This document shows, piece after piece, positions 25,576-34,652 of a stretch of DNA of 64,000 nucleotides (position 1 is its first letter; each line of letters opens with the position of its first letter). Location: NCBI RefSeq assembly GCF_026130165.1, contig NZ_JAIHOM010000011.1:1-64000 (forward strand), in the 5' to 3' direction. The translations under genes were made by a program, and so were the position numbers. The DNA comes from Spirulina subsalsa FACHB-351. Its GTDB lineage: Bacteria; Cyanobacteriota; Cyanobacteriia; Cyanobacteriales; Spirulinaceae. The notes below the pieces were generated by a model. That model searched no databases. It was given only the letters and a program-made list of their open reading frames with translations, and had not been told where the DNA came from.

Positions 25576-26479
25576 TGAGGGACAAAAGGCGATCGCTTAA
25601 AACCCGACGCTCGGAACCGGGGCGAATCCATTGATGCTTGGAGACATCATAATCCCCTTGTTGTAATAACACCTCCTGTAACTCCGCCTTTTGTGCCGCA
25701 TCTAAACGGGGGAGCATCTTTTCCATTACTTCAAGGGCGTTCCGTTGTTCAAAGGCGGAACGAGAATCGCCAATAATCCTTAAAATATCGGGAAAATAGG
25801 CCGCCGCTTCCTCCATTTTGCCTAAACAGGATAACCCCACCAAACGCCGTCCGTCATGTTCAGAATTTAAGTGACTGCTAATCTCCGTATCCGTCCACCC
25901 CGCTTGAAAAACGAGCGATCGCATTGCTCCGGCGATCGCCTCAAACAAAAAATTGCGCCTTGTTCCCGTCGGAGCAGACTGGAGGGCTTGATAGCGTTGG
26001 GCTAACTGCTTCATCTCCTGACGCGCTTGTTGATGGGTGAGCATCCCCCCATACTCCTGAGCAAGTTGTTCCTCCATCTCCTGTAAATGGACTCGTTGGG
26101 CCCCTAATGCCGTTTTTTGGGCATCTTCTAACACCGTATGCACCGCCCCCACCATCTCATCTTTCGTTTCACGGGTGATGAATTGCAATAGCGGGTCAAT
26201 TCCCCCACTACTCAACTCCGCGGCCGGGGTTTTAATCATCCCCCCCACCAAAGCGAACAGTTGCAATACCGCAGGCAACCAGGCCACTAATAAAATCAAA
26301 ACTGTTGTATTGTTAACGCCAAAGGTCAGATCCCATCCCTCATTTTGCGTCCAGTGAACCTGAAACAAACTGATGAAACTAATCAACAAAATGGGTTTTA
26401 ACCAGTTACCGGGCAGACGAACGGCTAACTGTAGCAGTTCGGTTAGGGTTTCTAAGGGTTGACGGGGAGGGGTTTTCAT
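25559..26479 (-). CDS. Conserved hypothetical membrane protein
   Basis: 306 aa. Two N-terminal hydrophobic helices (LKPILLISFISLFQV and TTVLILLVAWLPAVLQLFALVGG) are followed by about 220 mostly helical, charged residues, including a coiled-coil-like stretch (LQEMEEQLAQEYGGMLTHQQ) and a HEAT-like tail (RRLVGLSCLGKMEEAAAYFP). No catalytic motif is visible. The soluble part is probably cytoplasmic. Family not recognised. Confidence 0.65.
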   Translation of the reverse strand: MKTPPRQPLETLTELLQLAVRLPGNWLKPILLISFISLFQVHWTQNEGWDLTFGVNNTTVLILLVAWLPAVLQLFALVGGMIKTPAAELSSGGIDPLLQFITRETKDEMVGAVHTVLEDAQKTALGAQRVHLQEMEEQLAQEYGGMLTHQQARQEMKQLAQRYQALQSAPTGTRRNFLFEAIAGAMRSLVFQAGWTDTEISSHLNSEHDGRRLVGLSCLGKMEEAAAYFPDILRIIGDSRSAFEQRNALEVMEKMLPRLDAAQKAELQEVLLQQGDYDVSKHQWIRPGSERRVLSDRLLSLISDPS

Positions 26480-26499
26480 GGTTGATCTGGCAATCTGGT

Positions 26500-26645
26500 G
26501 CGCTGAAGCGCAACTACGAACGGGAATTACGAACGGGAACTACAAATGGGAACTACAAACGGGAATCCGGTGCGCTGAAGCGCAACTACGAACGGGAATT
26601 ACAAACGGGAACTACAAACGGGAACTACAAACGGGAACTACAAAC
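26500..26645 (+). repeat. Expanded GCGCTGAAGCGC / CGGGAACTACAAA repeat
   Basis: Two copies (26500, 26572) of the dispersed repeat GCGCTGAAGCGCAACTACGA head tandem runs of an 11-12 bp unit, CGGGAACTACAAA and variants. The last units overlap the 3' end of the acetyltransferase gene. The same head sequence is at 3255-3281 and 41336-41352, without the expansion. Confidence 0.8.
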
Positions 26646-27240
26646 GATTTGGGAGCATTTTTCGGGCATAATGGGGCTTACAAGGACTCCCCCAAGCGAC
26701 TTGTTCCTCGGGGATATTGCCGAAGACGCTACTTCTTGCCCCAATCACAGCATTAGCGCCAATTTTCACCCCCGGAGCGACAAAACAATCCGTTGCCACC
26801 CAGGCCCCATTGCCGATGAAAATGGGGGCGGTTTCGAGGGTAAAACGAGGGGTCGTGATGTCATGGCTGCCCGTGCAGAGATAACATTTCTGGGAGATGA
26901 CACACTGACGACCTACTACAATCCGATCCAAACTATAAAACACCACATCATCCCCCACCCAAGTATAATCGCCGATTTCCACCTTCCAAGGGTAGGTAAA
27001 CCGGGCTGTGGGGCGGATTAATACGCCTTTGCCGATTTTGGCCCCAAAGAGGCGCAAAATGGCGCAACGTAGACCACTTAAATTATGGGGAGTTAGGGGG
27101 AAAGTAATAGCTTGAACCAACCACCAGACTAAAATCCACAGGCCAGATTTTCCCCGTTCAAAATTAGACTGGTCATAATGGCGTAAATCTACAAAGGGTT
27201 CACTGCTTAAAATGGGGTCTGGTTTGGGGGCATGACTCAT
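26638..27240 (-). CDS. WcaF/HpsU-like polysaccharide acetyltransferase
   Basis: 200 aa. A left-handed beta-helix acetyltransferase: LRCAILRLFGAKIGKGVLIR, TYPWKVEIGDYTWVGDDVVF, then LCTGSHDITTPRF and hexapeptide repeats ending VAWGSPCKPHYARK. This is the WcaF-type pattern; cyanobacterial relatives are annotated in hormogonium polysaccharide (hps) clusters. It presumably O-acetylates an exopolysaccharide precursor. Its start overlaps the stop of the upstream glycosyltransferase in an ATGA arrangement. It is third of three genes. The C-terminal residues fall in the edge of the expanded repeat. Confidence 0.82.
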   Translation of the reverse strand: MSHAPKPDPILSSEPFVDLRHYDQSNFERGKSGLWILVWWLVQAITFPLTPHNLSGLRCAILRLFGAKIGKGVLIRPTARFTYPWKVEIGDYTWVGDDVVFYSLDRIVVGRQCVISQKCYLCTGSHDITTPRFTLETAPIFIGNGAWVATDCFVAPGVKIGANAVIGARSSVFGNIPEEQVAWGSPCKPHYARKMLPNRL

Positions 27241-28223
27241 TGTTGTTCTGTGACCGTTTGGGGGACAGAGGGAGGATTAGAGGGGGTGTTTGAGGGGGGA
27301 TGTTGGACATCGACGTTCAAACTGCCGCCAAATTTGCGCAATTCGTAAAGTTTGACTCCGATTTGATACTCATATTGACTGAGTAAACGACCGTAAATAT
27401 AGCCGGGAGTGCCATCTAAAAAGCCGAGACGCAGAATATAAAACAAAATGAAGCGCACGAAGGGTTTAAAGGGTAAACGAACCCAGATTTTTTTCAGGTA
27501 GCGTTTGCGTTGGACGGCATCCCCAAATAGGTTCGCGCCAATGTTGTCGCCGTCCATTTTTCCGGTCAGGATATTGTAATAAACTTGGGCTTCCCAGTTG
27601 GAGTAACGGTTATGGCGGGCTAACCATTCGTAGATGTCCCGAAAGTCGATGTGCAGCATATCTTCTTTGAGGTATCCGGTTTTCCCTTCAATGATCACAT
27701 GCTCGTGAACTTCGTTGTCTCCGGTGTTGCGGATGTTTTCAGTTTTCAGGTTTTCGTAACGGCCTTTTTTGTGCCGAAACAGACGCATATTCCAGTCGGG
27801 ATATTTCCCCCCGTGGCGAATCCATTTGCCGAGGAAAAATACTTTCCGGTTGAGGAAATAGCCGTCATATTCAGGGTCTTGGATGCGTTGGGCGATTTCG
27901 TCCCAGAGTTCGGGGGTGATGCGTTCGTCACAGTCTACAATGAGAACCCACTCGTTGCGGAAGGGGAGATTTTCTAGACCCCAGTTTTTTTTCTTGGGCC
28001 AACGGCCGTTAAAGTGGAATTGAAAGACTTTTGCGCCGTAACTTTCGGCAATTTCTACGGAGCGATCGCCACTCTGAGAGTCCACCATAAACACTTCGTC
28101 GGCTCGGGTCAAGCTTTCGAGACAAGCGGGTAGATTGCGCTCCTCATTTTTGGCGGGAATGAGTACGGAGACGGGGATTTTGTCTATCTTAGAAGTCATA
28201 TTAGAGCGGGGGTAATGGGACAT
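27237..28223 (-). CDS. Family 2 glycosyltransferase
   Basis: 328 aa. GT-A fold: VSVLIPAKNEERNLPACLES at the nucleotide-sugar site, EVFMVDSQSGDRS, and VLIVDCDERITPEL as the DxD-like motif. KKNWGLENLP and ILRLGFLDGTPGYIYGRL are typical of the group related to waaE/KdtX-like transferases. The proline-rich tail is disordered. The start codon at 28223 overlaps the previous gene's stop by 1 nt (TAATG), supporting this start. It probably builds an exopolysaccharide; donor and acceptor unknown. Confidence 0.85.
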   Translation of the reverse strand: MSHYPRSNMTSKIDKIPVSVLIPAKNEERNLPACLESLTRADEVFMVDSQSGDRSVEIAESYGAKVFQFHFNGRWPKKKNWGLENLPFRNEWVLIVDCDERITPELWDEIAQRIQDPEYDGYFLNRKVFFLGKWIRHGGKYPDWNMRLFRHKKGRYENLKTENIRNTGDNEVHEHVIIEGKTGYLKEDMLHIDFRDIYEWLARHNRYSNWEAQVYYNILTGKMDGDNIGANLFGDAVQRKRYLKKIWVRLPFKPFVRFILFYILRLGFLDGTPGYIYGRLLSQYEYQIGVKLYELRKFGGSLNVDVQHPPSNTPSNPPSVPQTVTEQQ

Positions 28224-29161
28224 TAGGATTTAAAGGGTTTGGGCAAGAGCATTCCGGCCACGGCTGTTTTAAGATACCCAATCTGACCATAGGCATACAC
28301 TAGATTATCAAAGCGGATGGCCGGATCTTTAAAGTATTTAAGGGATTTATAAAGACCGCGCACAATGCGTTCCCCTCCCCGGGAAAATTGGACGAGTCCA
28401 GCCCGTCCGGCCAGTTGTTCCCGATAGGCCTCGCTGACTCCTTGCCACCAGCCCCGACGCATAAACCAAGTCCGTTGCAGACGGTCAGGGGTGACGTTGT
28501 GGGCGACGAGGGCGGCGGGTAAATAAGCGACTTGCCAACCTTGTTCTAGGGCAAGTTCGGTCATTTGCAATTCTTCATTAGACAGTAGATTTTTGCCCAC
28601 TCGTCCTAAGTTGGGGTCAAATCCGCCAATTTGCTCTAAAAAGCTGCGCCGAATGGCGTAATTTAGACCCCGAGGGGTATAGATGGGGTTAGTGATGGGG
28701 GTGATTTCTGGGCCGAGGTCGTAGGCGCCGAGGTTGCCTGCGAGGCCGTCGGAGAGCCAAGGGGGGGGGCTGGTGACTCCGGGAGGCCAAAGCAGGGTAA
28801 CTTTTCCTCCAGCAATGGCGAGTTTTTCGTTGGCTTGAAATCCGGCGAGGAGGGCGCTTAACCAGCCGGGGGTGGCTACGGCATCATCATCTAGGTAGGC
28901 GAGGATCTCTCCTTGGGCAACTCTTGCGCCAGTATTGCGGGCGACTGACAGCCCCACTTGGGCCTCGTGGACGTACTGAAGCCGAGGATGGGGTAAACGG
29001 GCTTCGGTGACTTCTTTGGTGCGATCGCTCGAAGCATTATCAATGACAATCACTTCGTAGCTGGGGGCATCTTGGGCGAGGAGGCTATCTATGGCTGCGC
29101 CCAAGTATTGATCCCGGTTATGGGTACAAATAATGGCGGAAATGGGTAGGGAGTCAACCAT
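28223..29161 (-). CDS. Family 2 glycosyltransferase
   Basis: 312 aa. SAIICTHNRDQYLGAAIDSL and EVIVIDNASSDRTKEV open a GT-A domain; ILAYLDDDAVATPGWLSAL is the DDD metal motif; the acceptor region has NYAIRRSFLEQIGGFDPNLG. It is first of a three-gene minus-strand unit (two glycosyltransferases and an acetyltransferase), with 1-4 nt overlaps between all genes. The unit resembles parts of cyanobacterial hormogonium polysaccharide clusters, but I do not assign an hps letter. Confidence 0.84.
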   Translation of the reverse strand: MVDSLPISAIICTHNRDQYLGAAIDSLLAQDAPSYEVIVIDNASSDRTKEVTEARLPHPRLQYVHEAQVGLSVARNTGARVAQGEILAYLDDDAVATPGWLSALLAGFQANEKLAIAGGKVTLLWPPGVTSPPPWLSDGLAGNLGAYDLGPEITPITNPIYTPRGLNYAIRRSFLEQIGGFDPNLGRVGKNLLSNEELQMTELALEQGWQVAYLPAALVAHNVTPDRLQRTWFMRRGWWQGVSEAYREQLAGRAGLVQFSRGGERIVRGLYKSLKYFKDPAIRFDNLVYAYGQIGYLKTAVAGMLLPKPFKS

Positions 29162-29309
29162 CCGAGTTAGGGGTAGGGGGTAGAAGTGGGGGGCTAGGGC
29201 TTGCTATAGGTATCAAGACCAAAAACCCCAAGATTATTCTGAGAAACCGGGCTGTTTACTGCTAAGTTGACCCAAGTGAAGGCTTGCGCCCTAGGGTCAG
29301 GGGGTGGAG

Positions 29310-30014
29310 TTAATGATCTTTCAAGCTACTATGAACAATAACGAGGGTTTCCGCTAGACTACTCAGACGGTTTTCGAGGGATTGTTTTTTCTTGAGCAGT
29401 TGACGGAGTTTTTGATAACGTGCGATCGCCATACTGACACTTGCCACTTGATCCGCCGGACAGGGTTTTGTCCACAAACGCCCTTTTTCGTCTAATCCAC
29501 AGAGACGATAACCCGGACGAGAACCCAAGTCAGGGGCAGGGCTAGATAGGCTGTCTTGTCCCTGATGAGACTCTAACCAACCGTCCACAATCGGTCCTTC
29601 AAGATACAGGTCTTGGATTTGCACTAATATTTGTTTTAGCTCTCGTTGCCAACCCACTACAATTTCTTCAATTTCTTTCAATAAGTTAGTGGCTAAAGCG
29701 GGGTTGACACTGTGCCGATGGTTACTCAGTTGTAGGGACTTTAATTCCGGCAGTGTCGGAACCGCACTCGGCGCAGGGGCAACCGTTCTGACTTGTTGGG
29801 GTCTGACCTTTTGGGGGAGGGAAACAGCGCGGGGCGGGGGGGGCGGGGGAACTTGAAGAGCAGCCGCCGGACGCTGGGGGGCGGGCGCAGCCACCGGATA
29901 AGCTGGAGCCGGGGCTGGTTTACGCTCCTTTACAGCCACCCCATACTTTTGCTGATGGGCGAGTTGCTCCAACTGTTCTAAGGTGCTTTCGATTCGTTGC
30001 AGTTCTGGTCTCAT
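29310..30014 (-). CDS. Conserved hypothetical with Pro/Ala-rich linker
   Basis: 234 aa from ATG at 30014 (MRPELQRIESTLEQLEQLAH); an upstream extension to 30068 looks non-coding. A helical N-terminus is followed by a long Pro/Ala/Val-rich linker (about residues 30-95) and a C-terminal domain with helices (LATNLLKEIEEIVVGWQREL) and YRLCGLDEKGRLWTKPCP. Two coiled-coil-like helices close the protein. Cyanobacterial hypothetical; no family recognised. Confidence 0.6.
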   Translation of the reverse strand: MRPELQRIESTLEQLEQLAHQQKYGVAVKERKPAPAPAYPVAAPAPQRPAAALQVPPPPPPRAVSLPQKVRPQQVRTVAPAPSAVPTLPELKSLQLSNHRHSVNPALATNLLKEIEEIVVGWQRELKQILVQIQDLYLEGPIVDGWLESHQGQDSLSSPAPDLGSRPGYRLCGLDEKGRLWTKPCPADQVASVSMAIARYQKLRQLLKKKQSLENRLSSLAETLVIVHSSLKDH

Positions 30015-30156
30015 GCTCCGCTCTTTGGCTACTGGGAGTAGAATACTGAAAACAAGGGGGAAAAACAAGACTGGCTGTTTCTGTTCCCACCATTGTACGG
30101 TTTTCCCTTAAATTGTTCACCTGAATGTCGCTGTTGTGGCTGGCACTCTATCCGTT

Positions 30157-30711
30157 ATGCTCCATTCTCCTACTATCATTTTAGTAACCGGCCCGGCGAG
30201 TTCGGGGAAAAGCGAGTGGGCGGAATATCTGGCGATGCAGTCGGGAAAACGGGTGTCGTATCTCGCGACAGCACGGTTAAATCTTGAGGATCCCGAATGG
30301 CAGGCGAAGATTGCCAAACACCAAGCCCGTCGCCCACCAGATTGGCAGATGTTATGGGTACCGGAGGAATTGACGGCGACTTTAGCCCAGAATCGGGCTG
30401 AGGATTGTTTTTTAGTGGATGCTTTGGGGACTTGGGTGGCTAATGGTTTGGAGTGGCCCGAGGAGGAATGGCAAGACCGGGTGAGGGATTTATTACAACT
30501 CTTGCCGACTTTGCCGGGGGTGGTGATTTTGGTGGGGGAAGAGACGGGCTGGGGATTGGTTCCGGTGTATCCGTTGGGGCGACAATTTCGCGATCGCCTC
30601 GGTTCTCTGCTCCGTTACATTGGGGCTATGGCCTCTACGGTTTATTTGGTCACGGGGGGCTATGCGCTGGATTTAACTCAACTGGGGATTCCTTTGCCGA
30701 AGAATCCCTAG
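30157..30711 (+). CDS. cobU: Adenosylcobinamide kinase/guanylyltransferase CobU
   Basis: 184 aa from ATG at 30157 (MLHSPTIILVTGPASSGKSE). The P-loop GPASSGKS is followed by VSYLATARLNLEDPEWQAKI, the conserved YLATA segment, and HQARRPPDW, where His is the guanylylated residue. VDALGTWVANGLE and VGEETGWGLVP complete the CobU pattern. It phosphorylates adenosylcobinamide and transfers GMP to it in late cobalamin assembly. It stands alone here and no cobalamin riboswitch is seen upstream. The stop is followed by a partial copy of the GGGC-TGCTGAATAAC dispersed repeat. Confidence 0.9.
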   Translation: MLHSPTIILVTGPASSGKSEWAEYLAMQSGKRVSYLATARLNLEDPEWQAKIAKHQARRPPDWQMLWVPEELTATLAQNRAEDCFLVDALGTWVANGLEWPEEEWQDRVRDLLQLLPTLPGVVILVGEETGWGLVPVYPLGRQFRDRLGSLLRYIGAMASTVYLVTGGYALDLTQLGIPLPKNP

Positions 30712-30842
30712 GGCCTACTGAATAACTTCGGGGGTCGCGCCTGCATTTTTGATGCAAAATGGGGAAAAAGACATTAAAATGAGCGGTACAATCCCCTGCC
30801 ATACCTTGCCTACCATCTTTGAGGTCGGAGCAAAAAGCAACC

Positions 30843-31394
30843 GTGAATATTACAGAAAATCTAAATGTTAATAGCCTAAGAAGTGAAGTCTCTCGCCTCC
30901 GAGAAGAACTTCAAATGCGCGATCAACTGGTGCAGCAGTTATCCCAAGAACTCTTCCGACTGGTCAAGGGCAATACGAACTTTATGCCCCAGCCGGAAGT
31001 TTCTGAACGTCACAAGGCAGAAATGCGGATGTTGCGGGAACAACTGCAAGAAGTAGAACAACAAGTCACGTTCTATCAACAGCAGATTGCCGTGCGGGAT
31101 CAAGAAATTTATCAACTCCGCCAGTCGGTGCAGGAATTGACTGATCGTAGTCGGATGTTGGAACAAGCCCTGCAAGAAATGCCCCAAATTTACCGTCGCA
31201 AATTTGCTGAACGGATGGAGCCGGTGCGGGAGAAAATCGAACGTCTACAACGGGAAAATCGACAACTTCATGTTGAGTTACAAAGTGTTAGCTATCGGTT
31301 AGCGGTGAAAACCCGTCGCAATACATCTAAAGTAGATTTACCCAGTTTTTCCCGTCGTTTACCCGGCCCGATTCCCAGTTTCGGCACCATGTAA
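30843..31394 (+). CDS. Coiled-coil conserved hypothetical protein
   Basis: 183 aa from GTG at 30843; GGAG lies 12-15 nt upstream, and a TTG at 30819 is the alternative. The protein is almost all long helices: VSRLREELQMRDQLVQQLSQ, ELFRLVKGN, then heptads EMRMLREQLQEVEQQVTFYQ, ending in a basic tail (VKTRRNTSKVDLPSFSRRLP). It belongs to a small family restricted to cyanobacteria as far as I recall. It is probably structural; function unknown. A terminator follows at 31420. Confidence 0.7.
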   Translation: MNITENLNVNSLRSEVSRLREELQMRDQLVQQLSQELFRLVKGNTNFMPQPEVSERHKAEMRMLREQLQEVEQQVTFYQQQIAVRDQEIYQLRQSVQELTDRSRMLEQALQEMPQIYRRKFAERMEPVREKIERLQRENRQLHVELQSVSYRLAVKTRRNTSKVDLPSFSRRLPGPIPSFGTM

Positions 31395-31419
31395 CTGGGG
31401 AGACAGCATGGTATTTTAA

Positions 31420-31446
31420 AGGGGCAAAATTTAGCCCCTCTTTTTA
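31420..31446 (+). terminator. Rho-independent terminator
   Basis: AGGGGC (31420-31425) pairs with GCCCCT (31434-31439) and is followed by CTTTTT. It ends the coiled-coil gene transcript 26 bp after its stop. Confidence 0.85.
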
Positions 31447-31455
31447 GGTTTTTTT

Positions 31456-32079
31456 ATGCCGCCAGTATTGATTGTTTGTGATCAGGTCAATCCCCCCTTA
31501 CCCCATGCTTTAGCTTTAAAAGAGGCGATCGCCTCCTTAGAGCCCGAGGTAGACATTGCCCTGATTACCCCCGAGGATCTAGACCTGGATCTTGATGCCG
31601 TCTACTGTCCCCTTACCCTACACATTCCCCCAGAATTACCCCTCCCCTCCCCCAGTATTTTTCTCGCTTGTCAGGACTTAGCGGAACAACAGCAATGGGT
31701 GGAAACCGAATTAGACTATGAAACCGGCCCAGGTAATTATTGGTTGCCTATTGTTTGGACGATTAAGGGCCCCCTCTATGGGGAAGTGATTGGATGGGAA
31801 AATGAAGGGTATGTGCAACCGATTGATCTCCCGGATGATCAACGTCAACCCCTCTATCATCTCGCCTACGACCTGTTACACCACTTAAACGCCCCCCCGG
31901 CCGTTTATACCCTCCAATTTGCCTTGAACGACCGAGCTATTGTCTTTGATCGGCTGTTTCCCTTCCCCACAGAATGTGCGATCGCCTCCCTAAAAATCCA
32001 AGAACCGGATCTTTTGGTCTGTCATTGGTTATGCTTAACCCATCAGCCCATTTTGGATCTAACCATCCTGCCCCAATAA
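31456..32079 (+). CDS. Conserved hypothetical protein
   Basis: 207 aa starting MPPVLIVCDQVNPPLPHALA. Acidic and Leu/Pro rich, with two apparent halves: residues 1-80 (alpha/beta, LALKEAIASLEPEVDIALIT) and 90-207 (FALNDRAIVFDRLFPFPTEC). No signal peptide, membrane segment or catalytic motif recognised. It is followed 25 bp later by the DUF4332 gene and probably shares its transcript. Confidence 0.6.
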   Translation: MPPVLIVCDQVNPPLPHALALKEAIASLEPEVDIALITPEDLDLDLDAVYCPLTLHIPPELPLPSPSIFLACQDLAEQQQWVETELDYETGPGNYWLPIVWTIKGPLYGEVIGWENEGYVQPIDLPDDQRQPLYHLAYDLLHHLNAPPAVYTLQFALNDRAIVFDRLFPFPTECAIASLKIQEPDLLVCHWLCLTHQPILDLTILPQ

Positions 32080-32104
32080 ATGGGATATTCCTTGAGGGAA
32101 CATT

Positions 32105-32539
32105 ATGCCTCCTGCTTCCAATCGAGTCACCATCCAAGCTTGTAGTTGGGATCTCGAACAACTACCCGGTTTGAACGAAGAATTGCATCGCCAATTCCAG
32201 TCTCTGGGTTTAGAGACAACAACCGCCCTGCTCCATGAGGGAACCACTCCTGAACAGTGTAATGCGATCGCCAGTCAACTCCATTTGCCTCTCCAACAAG
32301 TGAAAAAATGGGTGGCCATGTCCGATTTAGCCCGTTTACCTAGCGTCGGCTGTGAATATTGCGGGATCCTACTCCACTCCGGCATTGCCTCCGTGAGTCA
32401 ACTCGCTCACACCCCTGTTCACCGTTTACACCGTCAAATCCTCCGGATGCAAGTCTCTACCCTCCAACGGCGAGATTTATGTCCCCCCGTCCAAGAAGTT
32501 CAAAAATGGGTCAGAGAAGCCCAAGTTCTGCAATCCTGA
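32105..32539 (+). CDS. DUF4332 helix-hairpin-helix protein
   Basis: 144 aa. Tandem helix-hairpin-helix-like segments (DLEQLPGLNEELHRQFQSLG, LARLPSVGCEYCGILLHSGI, VSQLAHTPVHRLHRQILRM) match the DUF4332 pattern, in which such motifs may bind nucleic acid. CEYC is a possible metal or redox pair. Role unknown. It ends ahead of a bidirectional hairpin shared with the convergent Bax-inhibitor-like gene. Confidence 0.72.
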   Translation: MPPASNRVTIQACSWDLEQLPGLNEELHRQFQSLGLETTTALLHEGTTPEQCNAIASQLHLPLQQVKKWVAMSDLARLPSVGCEYCGILLHSGIASVSQLAHTPVHRLHRQILRMQVSTLQRRDLCPPVQEVQKWVREAQVLQS

Positions 32540-32602
32540 TAGAGTCAAGTCCTTTGGTGGCTTGTCATGAAATAGGGAATGATGTGGCTCAACAGTAACA
32601 AG

Positions 32603-32639
32603 AATCTCCCCCTAAGCTTTGCTATAGAGGGAGATTTTG
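32603..32639. terminator. Bidirectional terminator
   Basis: AATCTCCC (32603-32610) pairs with GGGAGATT (32629-32636), followed by TT on the plus strand. It lies between the convergent DUF4332 and Bax-inhibitor-like genes. Confidence 0.65.
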
Positions 32640-32717
32640 GCGAACTACCCCATCCTGCCGTTGGCGAGGATAGGGAATTCCGCAACACTTTTGCTAAATA
32701 TCCCGTTAGTCTGAGGA

Positions 32718-33446
32718 CTAATCGCGACCATTGAGCGCAATAATCAGCCGTAGGATAAAGATAAACAGGTTGATGTAGGTTAAATACATTGAGAGTGCCG
32801 CAGACAGATATTGCTCGTCACGATAGGCACGGGGCAGGATGAAGAAGTCTAACACCGAAGCCCCAGCGAAGATGAACACCCCGGCGGCAGAAATCCCTAC
32901 TTCTAAGAAAGTGGGAGTCCCTATACCAAACAGGGCAAAACCGAGTTGACCGACCAAAACCACTAACAGGGCAATCAGGGCGATGCTGATGGTCTTACCG
33001 AGGGCAAAACCATCTTCTTCTGAGAGGTTGGAACCGATACTGCGTCCGGCAATGAAGGCGACACCACAGCCCAAGGCGGCGATCGCAATTCCTTGGAAAC
33101 CTACTCCAGAAGTCCCCAAAGCGTAGGCAATTAAACCACTCAGGGTATAGCCCGATAACAAGCTATAAGTGGCCAGCAAAGGTAAAGCAACGGAGTTATT
33201 GCCCTTCTCTGCCACACCCCGCGCCACAAAAAAGAGAATCAATTCCACGACTAGCGCCGCGAAAAAGGTGGGGAAGAAAATACTTGGGTAATTTTGCAAT
33301 ACCCCCAACCCACCATAAACACCAACGGCGGTTAAAACTAAACCCCCTCCTAAATAAGGCAAGGCATTAGAGATCACATTCGGCCCAATCAGGGCTTTAT
33401 TGCGTGCCGCTTTGGCGGTTTCTAGGAAATTACTACTATTGGCCAT
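32718..33446 (-). CDS. Bax inhibitor-1/YccA-like membrane protein
   Basis: 242 aa from ATG at 33446, preceded by GGGAGA; an upstream TTG at 33458 is less likely. About seven membrane helices (LPYLGGGLVLTAVGVYGGLG, FFPTFFAALVVELILFFVAR, FALGKTISIALIALLVVLVG and others) and the loop SVLDFFILPRAYRDEQYLSA with AALSMYLTYINLFIFILRLI match the BI-1 family. These proteins are implicated in calcium leak and membrane stress; the cyanobacterial role is not defined. Confidence 0.85.
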   Translation of the reverse strand: MANSSNFLETAKAARNKALIGPNVISNALPYLGGGLVLTAVGVYGGLGVLQNYPSIFFPTFFAALVVELILFFVARGVAEKGNNSVALPLLATYSLLSGYTLSGLIAYALGTSGVGFQGIAIAALGCGVAFIAGRSIGSNLSEEDGFALGKTISIALIALLVVLVGQLGFALFGIGTPTFLEVGISAAGVFIFAGASVLDFFILPRAYRDEQYLSAALSMYLTYINLFIFILRLIIALNGRD

Positions 33447-33740
33447 ATTTTCTCCCAATGACTAAAGTCAGGAAAAACTTTAGATGAACAGTGTTTTTTC
33501 TATTCTACCTTGCCAATTTTGGGGGGGGAGGTGAGGAGATCCCAACCCCAAAAAACCCCCTTACGGTCTACATAACTTAACAATTCTTTAAGAGGTTAGC
33601 CCCTAGATTCAGTAGTTCTACGGAGAATCTTTGACTCGGTGAATCGGATTTCCGTGAAACAACGATGGTATATACCCCGTTCAGTTTCGACAATAGAAGT
33701 AGTCGGGATTACTAATCTAGGGTAAAGTGTTGGGACTATT

Positions 33741-34517
33741 ATGTTAACTTCTGCTGCATCTCTCCAAACTCGTGGACTTGAATTATTGGTCGCTTACGCT
33801 AAAAATCCGTCATTAGAGTTACGGAATCAATTAGTCCGACTCAATTTAGGGTTAGTACGGAAAGTAGCTCATCAGATGAGAGAGCAATGCAATGAACCCT
33901 ACGAAGATTTAGAACAAACGGGATATTTAGGCTTAATTCGGGCTATTGAACGGTTTGATATTCAACAAGGTTATGCGTTTAGTTCCTTTGCCTTACCCTA
34001 TATTCGAGGAGCGATGCTGCACTACTTACGGGATAAAGCCAATACGGTGAGGATTCCTCGTCGTTGGCAAGAGTTATATTCTCGGGGGAGAAAGCAGCAG
34101 AAGCAGTTAACGGCTTGTTTAGGTTATACACCGAGCGATCGCGAAGTTGCCCAATCCCTAGGCGTTTCCCTAGAAGAATGGCGAGATTGTAAAGCCGCCG
34201 CGAAACAATGTAATCTCGTCAGTCTAGACGCTTATCTTACCACTTCCAGTGAATCCCCCCTCACCCTCGCCGACATTTTGCCCGATGGTGATGAGTTTTC
34301 CCGTCGCCAACAACAAGAAGATTTCATCAATATCCAAAGCGCCTTAAGTCAACTCAACGACAAGGAAAAACTCGCCATTGAGTTAGTTTTTCTAAAAGAA
34401 TACTCCCGTCGCGAGGCCGCCCAGGCCATTGGCATTAGTCCCATGACGGTGACTCGTTATGTTAACAAAGGGATGAAACAGTTAGAGTCACTGCTCACCC
34501 CCTCACAGGTGGCGTGA
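33741..34517 (+). CDS. sigF: Group 3 sigma factor, SigF-like
   Basis: 258 aa. Region 2 is LVRLNLGLVRKVAHQM to GLIRAIERFDIQQGYAFSSF, with core-binding and -10 recognition elements; region 3 is VRIPRRWQELYSRGRK to YTPSDREVAQSLGVS; region 4 is LSQLNDKEKLAIELVFLKEY plus the HTH RREAAQAIGISPMTVTRYV. This layout without region 1 and with IPRRWQEL is typical of cyanobacterial SigF, which in Synechocystis is needed for pilus gene expression and motility. No anti-sigma gene is adjacent. Confidence 0.88.
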   Translation: MLTSAASLQTRGLELLVAYAKNPSLELRNQLVRLNLGLVRKVAHQMREQCNEPYEDLEQTGYLGLIRAIERFDIQQGYAFSSFALPYIRGAMLHYLRDKANTVRIPRRWQELYSRGRKQQKQLTACLGYTPSDREVAQSLGVSLEEWRDCKAAAKQCNLVSLDAYLTTSSESPLTLADILPDGDEFSRRQQQEDFINIQSALSQLNDKEKLAIELVFLKEYSRREAAQAIGISPMTVTRYVNKGMKQLESLLTPSQVA

Positions 34518-34652
34518 TGGATGTAGGAGGGAATAAGTTGAAATTTGCTGTCTCACTCATCCACTGTTTTTCTAACATTCAACAGTTCTGATTTTCTACA
34601 ACTATTTTTTAAGTCGGGCAAGTTCAGCGTTGAAAGCCACTCAGAGCGCTCT

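Noticed and set aside
26482-27021. Plus-strand open frame opposite the acetyltransferase
   Set aside because: It begins in the tandem repeat and is antisense to a clear acetyltransferase; no family.
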